Assembly: GCA_012511245.1 (NCBI GenBank)
Contig: JAAZGM010000124.1
Coordinates: 1 to 7,968 of the forward strand
DNA from: Methanomicrobiales archaeon
Lineage (GTDB): Archaea; Halobacteriota; Methanomicrobia; Methanomicrobiales; Methanoculleaceae
DNA length: 7,968 nt
Direction: 5' to 3'
The notes beneath the pieces are model-generated. The model saw nothing but the letters and a program-made list of their open reading frames with translations. It ran no database searches and was not told the origin of the DNA. Below, in pieces: positions 1 to 5,433 of the stretch; the stretch's first letter is position 1; the number at the start of each line of letters is the position of its first letter. The translations under genes were made by a program, and so were the position numbers.

Positions 1-335
1 CCTTCGTCATCGGCGTCTCGATCGTTGCCATCGGCACGTCGCTTCCTGAACTCGCAACGTCGCTTGTCGCCACCATCCGAAACGAAGGCGCCATATCGGT
101 CGGCAACATCCTCGGGAGCAACATCTTCAACCTCCTCCTGGTCCTCGGGGTGAGCCTCCTCCTCGCCCCGGTAACCGTCGCCTCATTCTTCGACATCGGC
201 GCCGTCGTCCTCTTCACAGTTGCCATACTCCCGTTGCTCTTCGCCCGGCCGGCCATCGTCAGAGTCTGGTCAATCGTCCTGCTCATCGGTTACGCCGCCT
301 ACATCGCCCTGGCCTTCGGTGCCGTGCCGGGATAA
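1..335 (+). CDS. Na+/Ca2+ exchanger (CaCA) family membrane protein, C-terminal part
   Basis: This is the 3' end of a gene that begins before the window. The open frame starts at base 3 and gives 110 residues to the TAA at 333-335. Residues 11-20 read GTSLPELATS, followed by GNILGSNIFNLLLVLG at about 34-49; together these are the signature of the second alpha repeat of the CaCA cation/Ca2+ exchanger family (Pfam Na_Ca_ex). In that family the Glu of the GTSLPE motif and polar residues of the second motif coordinate the transported ions. Two or three further hydrophobic segments (about 58-75 and 87-107) complete the C-terminal membrane bundle. By family knowledge it would exchange Na+ or H+ for Ca2+ across the cytoplasmic membrane; the actual ion cannot be read from this fragment. 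A GTG at 150 could be mistaken for a start, but the conserved motif upstream of it shows the gene is longer. Confidence 0.9.
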   Translation, partial: FVIGVSIVAIGTSLPELATSLVATIRNEGAISVGNILGSNIFNLLLVLGVSLLLAPVTVASFFDIGAVVLFTVAILPLLFARPAIVRVWSIVLLIGYAAYIALAFGAVPG

Positions 336-357
336 AGGGAGCCAGTTCCAGGCGAAG

Positions 358-377
358 ACTACGAAAATATTCGTAGT
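358..377. promoter_or_regulatory. Perfect inverted repeat overlapping a TATA-like element (candidate operator)
   Basis: ACTACGAA (358-365) and TTCGTAGT (370-377) are exact reverse complements around the 4-base spacer AATA. The centre, CGAAAATATT, resembles an archaeal BRE plus TATA element. A TATA box here would place the transcription start near 392-397, about 40 bases before the ATG at 435, which has its own Shine-Dalgarno GGTGA at 424-428. A protein bound to this site would block TBP, so it fits a repressor operator for the beta-propeller gene. It could also act as a hairpin after the exchanger gene, but no T-run follows. The symmetry is seen directly; the regulatory role is inferred. Confidence 0.5.
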
Positions 378-434
378 TTACGCAAAGGTGATACATCGAC
401 ACGTGTAGATCCCTCTATCGGAAGGTGAAGAGGT

Positions 435-2312
435 ATGGGGAACAGGAAACCAGCGATGGCGGTCGCTCTCGGATGTCTGGTGGTCGCCGCGATCATCGGG
501 ACGGCCGTTGTCTCAGGGGTGGGCGGAGTCGAGACTCCGGGTGATCTGGAGAAGTTTATATCAAAAGAAGATATCCAGACGTTTTTGAAGGAGAACACAC
601 AGGAAGAATGGGACAGTGACTTTTTCCTCTGGGGCCTGGGAGGCAGTATGAAGGCGACCAGCACGGATGCATCTGCACCGGCATCAGGCGTCGCCCACGA
701 CTATTCAACCACGAACATCCAGGTCGAGGGCGTGGACGAGGCCGACTTTCTGAAGAACGACGGGAAGTACATCTACGTCATATCAGGGGAGACCCTCGTC
801 ATCCTCAATGCATTCCCGGCTAAGGACGCAACGATCGTCTCCGAGACCCGGATCGAGGGGACGCCGAGGGCACTCTTCCTCGCGGGCGACCGGTTGACGG
901 TCTTTACCGTCACGACGGAGAGTGAGACGACCACCCCGGCGGGGAGCGTGGCGCCGGTCCCGGTCCAGCGGACGGTGACGCGCGCACTCATCTACGATAT
1001 CCGTGACCGAACCGAACCGGAGCAGATCCGGACCCTGACATTCACCGGCACATACCATGACGCACGGATGATCGGCGATTACGTCTACGTCCTCACGCAT
1101 GAGTCGCCCCTCTGGGTGCGAGACGACATCGTCCTCCCCGTGGTGAGGGAGGGCGATCTGGCGCCGATCCAGCCCGACGTCTACCGGCCCGGGTGCTCGA
1201 TGTATAACTACGTCTTCTACACCGCAAGCGCCTTCTCCGTCAGGGGCACGGGCACACCTGATGCCGAGACGTTCCTCCTCGGCTACGACACCACCCTCTT
1301 TGCGTCGCAGGAGAACCTCTACATCGGCTACCGGAACACAGGAACCGCATACCCGAACGAAGAGACGATCATCCACCGGTTCGCGATCGGGCAGGGGCGG
1401 ATTGACTATAAGGCCATGGGGAGGGTTCCCGGGCACCTCTTGAACCAGTTCTCGCTCGACGAGTACGGGGAGAACCTCCGGGTGGCGACGACCATCGAAG
1501 GCTGGACAGGAGGGCCATTCCGGGAGGAGTTTATCCAGTATAACAACGTCTACGTCCTCAACAGCGCGATGGAGACGATCGGGACGCTCGAACACATCGC
1601 ACCGGATGAGCGGATATACGCCGCCCGGTTCGTCGGCGACCGGCTGTACCTCGTGACGTTCAAGCAGATCGATCCCCTCTTCGTCATCGATCTCTCGGAC
1701 CCGAAGCACCCGGGCATCCTCGGGGAACTCAAGATCCCCGGGTACTCCGACTACCTCCACCCCTATGACGCCGACCACGTCATCGGCATCGGGAAGGAGA
1801 CGGACGAGAACGGTTGGGGCGGCGTCTCGGTCGCAGGCCTCAAGATAGCCCTCTTCGACGTCTCGAACGTGAACAAGCCCATCCAGATCGACGCCGTCGT
1901 TATCGGCGAGGCCGGGACCGACTCCGCGGCGCTCCACGATCACAAGGCCTTCCTCTTTGCAAAGGAGAAAGGTCTCCTCGTCGTCCCGGTGAGCGAGATC
2001 GTGCGGGTGGAGAACCCCGCATCGAGGTACCCCGGCTCCTACAGTACCGCGACCTGGCAGGGAGCCTGCGTCTACCGGGTGAGCCCCGCCTCCGGGTTCA
2101 CCCTCGAAGGAAAGGTCACCCACGCCGAGAAGGGGCCATACCCCGTCTGGGATGCGTCCGACGCGGTGCGCCGGTCGCTCTACATGGACGACACCCTCTA
2201 CACCGTCTCGGCGCGAAGCATCATCATGACCGGACCTGGCAACGGTACACGGGTGAACGAGGTCTTCCTCCCCTATCGGGAGGAGCCCCACTACCCCATC
2301 TACCTGGATTGA
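435..2312 (+). CDS. Secreted or membrane-anchored beta-propeller domain protein (Beta_propel family)
   Basis: A 625-residue protein of the Beta_propel family (Pfam PF09826, COG4880), described as secreted proteins with a propeller distantly related to WD-40 repeats. Residues 7-30 form a hydrophobic N-terminal segment after a short Arg/Lys-containing head, so it is either a cleaved signal peptide or an uncleaved anchor. The family hallmark TNIQVEGVDEADFLKNDG lies at 93-110, followed by YIYVI. Further family-like stretches are FSLDEYGENLRVATT (about 340-355) and the region with DLSDPKHP, IPGYSDYLHPYDADHVIGIG (about 418-455). It ends in YPIYLD with no C-terminal anchor. A Cys at 14 lies within the hydrophobic stretch (ALGC), but hydrophobic residues continue after it, so it is a poor lipobox. 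The ATG is supported by GGTGA six bases upstream. The molecular function of the family is not known; a role on the cell surface is inferred. It appears monocistronic. Confidence 0.88.
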   Translation: MGNRKPAMAVALGCLVVAAIIGTAVVSGVGGVETPGDLEKFISKEDIQTFLKENTQEEWDSDFFLWGLGGSMKATSTDASAPASGVAHDYSTTNIQVEGVDEADFLKNDGKYIYVISGETLVILNAFPAKDATIVSETRIEGTPRALFLAGDRLTVFTVTTESETTTPAGSVAPVPVQRTVTRALIYDIRDRTEPEQIRTLTFTGTYHDARMIGDYVYVLTHESPLWVRDDIVLPVVREGDLAPIQPDVYRPGCSMYNYVFYTASAFSVRGTGTPDAETFLLGYDTTLFASQENLYIGYRNTGTAYPNEETIIHRFAIGQGRIDYKAMGRVPGHLLNQFSLDEYGENLRVATTIEGWTGGPFREEFIQYNNVYVLNSAMETIGTLEHIAPDERIYAARFVGDRLYLVTFKQIDPLFVIDLSDPKHPGILGELKIPGYSDYLHPYDADHVIGIGKETDENGWGGVSVAGLKIALFDVSNVNKPIQIDAVVIGEAGTDSAALHDHKAFLFAKEKGLLVVPVSEIVRVENPASRYPGSYSTATWQGACVYRVSPASGFTLEGKVTHAEKGPYPVWDASDAVRRSLYMDDTLYTVSARSIIMTGPGNGTRVNEVFLPYREEPHYPIYLD

Positions 2313-2350
2313 TGGAAATTCCATCATTTCGCATCGTTCTTTCTTCCCTG
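2310..2350 (+). terminator. Hairpin over the stop codon followed by a pyrimidine-rich tract
   Basis: TGATGGAA (2310-2317) and TTCCATCA (2319-2326) are exact reverse complements around one base; as RNA this gives a 7-bp stem with an AAT loop. The left arm begins with the TGA stop of the beta-propeller gene. The following bases to about 2350 are rich in T and C, including TTT, TTCTTTCTTCC. A weak archaeal-style terminator is the most likely reading. The remaining bases up to 2497 are GC-rich, with short self-complementary pieces (for example CGCCGG...CCGGCG at about 2361-2390) but no gene that I can support. Confidence 0.4.
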
Positions 2351-2497
2351 CCGCTCCACACGCCGGGGGTTATGGTCCCGGGGCCGGCGTTGAACTGGAT
2401 AACCGCGTCGGATGGGCTGCCCGGGGGAGATTCAAGCCATCGGGCTGCTTTTTCTACCGGGACGACGTATTACGCCGCCGTCCGGGACTCTTCAGGA

Positions 2498-2833
2498 TCA
2501 GGCGTGGATCATCGTCAGCATCATCTTGAACTGCGTAACGGCGTGGACGGCGTGGGGTATCGTCGCCGGCATGATGATCAGGTCGCCCGCCTTCATGGGA
2601 TATTCCTTCTTCGCGATCGTGATGAGGGCCTCCCCGTCGAGGACCTGGAGGATGGCATCATAAGGCGCGGTGTGCTCCGAGAGCCCTTCGTTCTCGTCGA
2701 ACGCAAAGACCGTGATGGTTCCGGCCTTCGTGTAGACGAGCATCCGGCTGACGATCGAGCCCTTCTGGTAGGCAACGAGGTCGCGGGGGTCGATGACCTG
2801 TTCGGCGAGGTTTTCTTTCTTTGCTACTGGCAT
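2498..2833 (-). CDS. Small single-domain cupin protein
   Basis: A 111-residue protein with the layout of a single conserved cupin barrel (Cupin_2-like). Motif 1 is around SEHTAPYDAILQVLDGEALI (residues 52-71), with His54, Asp59 and the motif-ending Gly67. Motif 2 is around KAGDLIIMPATIPHAVHAV (81-99), with Gly83, Pro89, Pro93 and His94. The usual HxH pair of motif 1 is reduced to one His (HTA) and the usual Glu is replaced by Asp or Ala, so the metal site may be altered or empty. It is probably a cytosolic ligand-binding or metal-dependent protein; the substrate cannot be told. The ATG at 2833 is the only sensible start. A TATA-like ATAAAT lies only about 10-17 bases upstream on the minus strand, which is too close to serve as the box. 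It is divergent from hicB across a 132-base gap. Confidence 0.8.
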   Translation of the reverse strand: MPVAKKENLAEQVIDPRDLVAYQKGSIVSRMLVYTKAGTITVFAFDENEGLSEHTAPYDAILQVLDGEALITIAKKEYPMKAGDLIIMPATIPHAVHAVTQFKMMLTMIHA

Positions 2834-2923
2834 GAGAGTCCATTTATCCTGTGGGAACTTCTGTTTTGCGCCGGTCGTGATGGAGCTCGCTGCCGGCCAT
2901 CGGATCCCGTTGTGAAGCGAAGT

Positions 2924-2956
2924 GTATTACAACAGGTTAGCGGATCATGTAATAAC
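2924..2956. promoter_or_regulatory. Inverted repeat in front of hicB (candidate operator/promoter)
   Basis: TATTACA (2925-2931) and TGTAATA (2948-2954) are exact reverse complements separated by 16 bases. Adding G2924 and C2956 extends the match with one bulged base. The left arm, GTGTATTAC, is TATA-like and would give a start near 2950-2955, just before hicB. Position and symmetry fit an operator or promoter of the toxin-antitoxin genes. HicB here has no visible DNA-binding domain, so the binder is unknown. Function is inferred. Confidence 0.35.
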
Positions 2957-2965
2957 TGAAGGGTG

Positions 2966-3208
2966 ATGGGGTTGGCGAACGTGCGGCTGACGGTTCTGAT
3001 CCGGGAAGAGGAGGGGGTATATGTCTCAAAATGCCAGGAACTCGAAGTCGCCAGTTGCGGCGATACGCCAGAGGGAGCGCTCGATAATATCCAGGAAGCG
3101 ATCGAACTCTACCTTGAGAATGCGCGGGAACTCGGAATACTACAGGACCTTGAGCCGATACTGAGATCACCCCATAAGTTCACTTCGGTCATCGAGGTCG
3201 ATGTATGA
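2966..3208 (+). CDS. hicB: HicB-type antitoxin (UPF0150-like)
   Basis: A protein of about 80 residues with the short HicB layout: strand LTVLIREEEGVYVSKC, then ELEVASCGDTPEGALDNIQ (the 'G-D-T-P-E-x-A' signature of UPF0150/HicB), then a helix EAIELYLENARELGI. Family members adopt a partial RNase-H-like fold and neutralise the mRNA-cleaving toxin HicA by binding it. No C-terminal helix-turn-helix or ribbon-helix-helix is present, so this is the short form. The start is uncertain: GTG 2963, ATG 2966, TTG 2972 and GTG 2981 are all in frame. The GGTGA at 2962-2966 best fits TTG 2972, while family alignments would favour GTG 2981 (protein beginning with RLTVL after the initiator). The stop overlaps the next start (ATGA at 3205-3208), as expected for a hicBA pair. 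Confidence 0.82.
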   Translation: MGLANVRLTVLIREEEGVYVSKCQELEVASCGDTPEGALDNIQEAIELYLENARELGILQDLEPILRSPHKFTSVIEVDV

Positions 3209-3369
3209 TGAAGTTGCCTCTGGTATCTTCCGACGAGATCATAAGGAAGCTGAAGGCGATGGGATTTGACCATGCACCCCGTCGGGAAAAGGAGGGCAAC
3301 CATACAACTCCACCTATGCGGCAAGAAAAAGGACGGACGCGGTTCACACTCAGGCCATCACATCACTGA
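3205..3369 (+). pseudogene. hicA: Truncated HicA-type toxin remnant
   Basis: The open frame of 54 codons begins at ATG 3205, overlapping the hicB stop, with Shine-Dalgarno GAGGT at 3194-3198 six bases upstream. Residues 3-24 (KLPLVSSDEIIRKLKAMGFDHA) match the start of HicA proteins: strand, then the helix ending in GF. EGNH (residues 30-33) occupies the place of the catalytic GSH motif, whose His cleaves RNA in the family. After HTT the frame turns into Pro/Arg-rich sequence unlike HicA and ends about 20-30 residues short. The +1 frame carries CGKKKDGR, which would suit the expected basic loop, suggesting a single-base frameshift followed by loss of the C-terminal half, where the AbiE control region now begins. 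The toxin is therefore probably inactive. Alternatively it is a shortened but expressed product. Confidence 0.65.
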
Positions 3370-3392
3370 TATCTTTATCTGCCTATCACCAT

Positions 3393-3487
3393 TCAGTGAA
3401 ATATATCACTGACACATATATAAATATCTCATCAAATGAAGATACATATCACTGATACATATAAATACATATCACATTATAGTGATA
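3393..3487. promoter_or_regulatory. Half-site array and double promoter of the AbiE-like operon
   Basis: This AT-rich stretch carries repeated TATCAC/GTGATA-type half-sites. TCAGTGA (3393-3399) and TCACTGA (3406-3412) form a perfect inverted repeat with a 6-base spacer. TATCAC (3470-3475) and GTGATA (3482-3487) form another, also with a 6-base spacer. Between them a unit is duplicated 43 bases apart: TATCACTGACACATATA at 3404 and TATCACTGATACATATA at 3447, each running into a TATA box (3417-3426 and 3460-3467). The second TATA box is about 27 bases before ATG 3491, so the mRNA would start at or next to that codon and be essentially leaderless. The first would start near 3445. The array fits autorepression by the winged-helix domain of the first gene, as is known for AbiEi antitoxins binding inverted repeats. 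The repeats are seen; the binder is inferred. Confidence 0.65.
3404..3467 (+). repeat. Tandem duplicated promoter/operator unit
   Basis: Two copies of a unit at 3404-3426 and 3447-3467. They are identical except for one C/T difference at the tenth base and an extra TA in the first copy's TATA box. The spacing is 43 bases. Each copy includes the near-palindrome TATCACTGATA (or TATCACTGACA) and a TATA box, so a promoter with its operator appears to have been duplicated. Confidence 0.75.
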
Positions 3488-3490
3488 ACT

Positions 3491-4522
3491 ATGATTCTGA
3501 CAGAACAATCCCAGGAAGTCGTTGCGTTCATCCGAGAGGCGCTCGACCTATCACCCAGAGCCGCGAACATCGATACTGAAGATCTGTATAATCTGTTCTC
3601 TCTGGAGTTACCACTGCAACCGGACCTTGTATTCAGAGATTACGAACGGCTCTACTTTGTCGAAATAAAATCAAAAATCGCATCGATCGATACGATTGCC
3701 AGAATGCAGCTTTTGCGTGAACTCTGGCATCGGCGGGGACCCGATCGGCCACCGGTCGAGATGGTCATTGCTGCCAGAGCCATCCGCCCCCGAGAAGAGC
3801 AGCTCGCAAGGGAGCTCGAGATCCGGGTGATAAAAGTTCCCTGGACACTCACCTCCCCCATAAAAAATGATTTCAGGCCATCGAAGAGCAAGATCACCAC
3901 CGATAAGTCCTGGAAGATCGTCTCCCGCCTGCTCAAAGAGAAGAGCACGTCCATCCGACAGCTGGCGCTACAGGAAAACGTTTCCTACGGCTGGGCGCAT
4001 AAAACCGTGGAGACGCTCATGAATCAGAACATCGCAAAGAAGAATGACAGTTACGTTCAGATCAGCGATGTGAAGAAACTTCTCAACGGCATCGCCTGGG
4101 AGCGGCCGATGAAGAACCTGAACATCGCTGAGATTCCGATGCAATTCGGCGATTCGATTCCAGCAGCGAGGGACATCACCCACATGCTCTCCGACCAGAA
4201 AGTGCCTTTTGCCTTCACGGGCTACACCGCCGGTGGGCTCTATACGGGGTACGCTGTCCGCCAGGATGCGGTCTACCTCTACCTTGACAGGAAAGATCTC
4301 GATCTCTTTGTCGAGATCTTCAAAGAGCCTTCCAAGGAGCTGAACCGGAACAGTATACGAGCGTGGATCTACGCACCAGACAGAGATGTCTTTACCAATA
4401 CGCAGCAAAAAGAGGGCATCACCGTTGTATCCCCTCCACAGACCCTGCTTGACCTTGCAGGATTCGGTTACAGCGCGATGGATCTCACCAAAGCGATGGT
4501 GGATAGGTATGACACTCTATAA
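3491..4522 (+). CDS. AbiEi-family antitoxin with N-terminal PD-(D/E)XK nuclease-like domain
   Basis: A 343-residue protein in three parts. Residues about 5-120 look like a PD-(D/E)XK restriction-nuclease-type fold: QPDLVFRD (Pro44-Asp45), then YFVEIKSK (Glu58-Ile59-Lys60), then helix and strand to VIKVPW. Residues about 139-195 form a winged helix (STSIRQLALQENVSYGWAHKTVETLM). Residues about 225-343 resemble the C-terminal domain of type IV antitoxins (AbiEi_2-like), with FAFTGYTAGGLY (240-251) and VVSPPQTLLDLAG (312-324). By family knowledge AbiEi counteracts the nucleotidyltransferase toxin without forming a tight complex and represses its own operon. The nuclease part keeps the acidic and Lys residues, so activity is possible but unproven. 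I choose ATG 3491 over GTG 3482 because the TATA box at 3460-3467 places transcription start there. The gene overlaps the next by 14 bases. Its codons are more AT-rich than its neighbours', which suggests acquisition by transfer. Confidence 0.75.
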   Translation: MILTEQSQEVVAFIREALDLSPRAANIDTEDLYNLFSLELPLQPDLVFRDYERLYFVEIKSKIASIDTIARMQLLRELWHRRGPDRPPVEMVIAARAIRPREEQLARELEIRVIKVPWTLTSPIKNDFRPSKSKITTDKSWKIVSRLLKEKSTSIRQLALQENVSYGWAHKTVETLMNQNIAKKNDSYVQISDVKKLLNGIAWERPMKNLNIAEIPMQFGDSIPAARDITHMLSDQKVPFAFTGYTAGGLYTGYAVRQDAVYLYLDRKDLDLFVEIFKEPSKELNRNSIRAWIYAPDRDVFTNTQQKEGITVVSPPQTLLDLAGFGYSAMDLTKAMVDRYDTL

Positions 4523-5255
4523 CCCAGGCCAGGAGGTTATCGAACTCTCCCTTGTCGAGCTCCAGAATGTCGCTGCCTGGGTCGCTAAACGTGAAGACAA
4601 CATGGCCACGCCGACGACGATCCTTATTGGAGGCTGGGCCGTTGATGCATACAACCCATACGTCGGTTCCGTCGACATCGACCTCGTCACCAACAGCAGA
4701 ACGCGGGGACGCCTGATGAACCATCTTGTTCATCACAAAGGGTTTCACTACAGGCGATACACCCACCATAAGACTGTAGAAAAAGGATCCGGTTCAGAAA
4801 CCATCATCCTCGACTTTTACTCAAGAGAACGACCGGACCCATTCGAGGGTGGGCGGGGAGAACTCGCGCTTGACTTCCTCGATGGCCACACTGTTGTCAT
4901 GCCTATCAGAGGCGGTATCCGGATGGCAGTGCCGACACGCGGAGCGCTCCTGGTTATGAAACTGAAGGCAGTCTGGGATCGCTCGTTCCGCTATGAGCGG
5001 GGAAGATCGTCCGACCCCGAATGGGAGTATTCGAAACTTGTCAAAGACCTTGCCGACATCCTGGCTCTGCTGGATCCGGAGCACGGGGGGCATGACCTCG
5101 ATATCGAGTTTCTTGGCGAGATGCTGGACCGCCATGCCTTCCTGAAGAGCTGCATTGAAAAATTGCCCGAATCAGACGATGCCAGAGATAAATACGAACG
5201 AATGGACGAAAGAGTCGTTCGGCGAATCTGTGAGGACTTTCTGTCGGTGTTGTGA
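4509..5255 (+). CDS. AbiEii-like nucleotidyltransferase toxin
   Basis: A 248-residue protein with a polymerase-beta-type nucleotidyltransferase fold. ILIGGWAVDAY (38-48) and GSVDIDLV (53-60) form the GG...DxD motif, with Gly41, Gly42, Asp56 and Asp58. IILDFYSR (99-106) supplies the third acidic residue, Asp102. LLVMKLKAVWDR (147-158) and KLVKDLADILALL (176-188) match the family's 'MKxxAxxxR...KDxxD' helices. Known AbiEii toxins use NTP to modify RNA and stop growth, and are neutralised by the AbiEi encoded upstream. All catalytic residues are present, so the toxin looks intact. ATG 4509 lies 14 bases inside the upstream gene, with the SD-like GGTGGAT just before it; GTG 4386 is also in frame but lies deep in the upstream coding region and gives residues unlike the family. 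The coupling suggests translation tied to the antitoxin. It may instead be a nucleotidyltransferase of unrelated role, but the partner argues against that. Confidence 0.82.
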   Translation: MTLYNPGQEVIELSLVELQNVAAWVAKREDNMATPTTILIGGWAVDAYNPYVGSVDIDLVTNSRTRGRLMNHLVHHKGFHYRRYTHHKTVEKGSGSETIILDFYSRERPDPFEGGRGELALDFLDGHTVVMPIRGGIRMAVPTRGALLVMKLKAVWDRSFRYERGRSSDPEWEYSKLVKDLADILALLDPEHGGHDLDIEFLGEMLDRHAFLKSCIEKLPESDDARDKYERMDERVVRRICEDFLSVL

Positions 5256-5433
5256 GGAGATAGGGGTGAAACCGCCCCCTGAAAAAGGTTAAGATTCACC
5301 AGGATAGGTTCACATCTACCCATGGAGCAAACTCCGGTGCAGAACGGGATATGATTCCCCCAATCACCACCGCCAGGACGTCCCGTATCCTCATCTTTTT
5401 CTCGCCCTGCCCCCAACCTGTAAGAGACCTTTC
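5256..5433. other. Intergenic region before the radical SAM gene
   Basis: This 178-base gap holds a GC hairpin, AGGGG (5262-5266) with CCCCT (5276-5280), right after the toxin stop; it is followed by GAAAAAGG rather than a T-run, so it is a doubtful terminator. AAAAAGGTTAAGAT at about 5283-5296 is a weak BRE/TATA candidate that would leave a leader over 100 bases long. A 34-codon open frame (ATG 5351 to TGA 5453-5455) overlaps the next gene in another frame. It has no clear Shine-Dalgarno and no recognisable leader/core layout, so I do not call it a gene. Confidence 0.4.

Noticed and set aside
555..562. TTTATATC inside the beta-propeller gene as an internal promoter
   Set aside because: A lone TATA-like string within coding sequence with no start codon or gene placed to use it.
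783..2327. A 514-codon open frame on the minus strand opposite the beta-propeller gene
   Set aside because: Its product is Val/Asp/Glu/Arg-rich with no domain pattern, while the plus-strand frame has clear family motifs, a signal segment and a Shine-Dalgarno. It is an artefact of high third-position GC.
1814..2959. A 381-codon plus-strand frame running through the end of the beta-propeller gene and into the cupin
   Set aside because: It is Arg/Gly/Pro-rich, crosses two supported genes and ends with no recognisable motif; a frame shadow.
3393..3487. The repeated AT-rich units as a small CRISPR array or replication origin
   Set aside because: Only two near-copies with a short spacing, both carrying TATA boxes and ending at a start codon; no spacers, cas genes or Orc1/Cdc6 gene are seen.
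3971..3984. GGAAA-ACG-TTTCC short palindrome in the antitoxin gene
   Set aside because: Five-base arms within coding sequence in the winged-helix region; chance level.
5262..5280. GC hairpin after the toxin gene as a terminator
   Set aside because: The five-base stem with a nine-base loop is followed by GAAAAAGG on the plus strand, without the T-run expected of an archaeal terminator.
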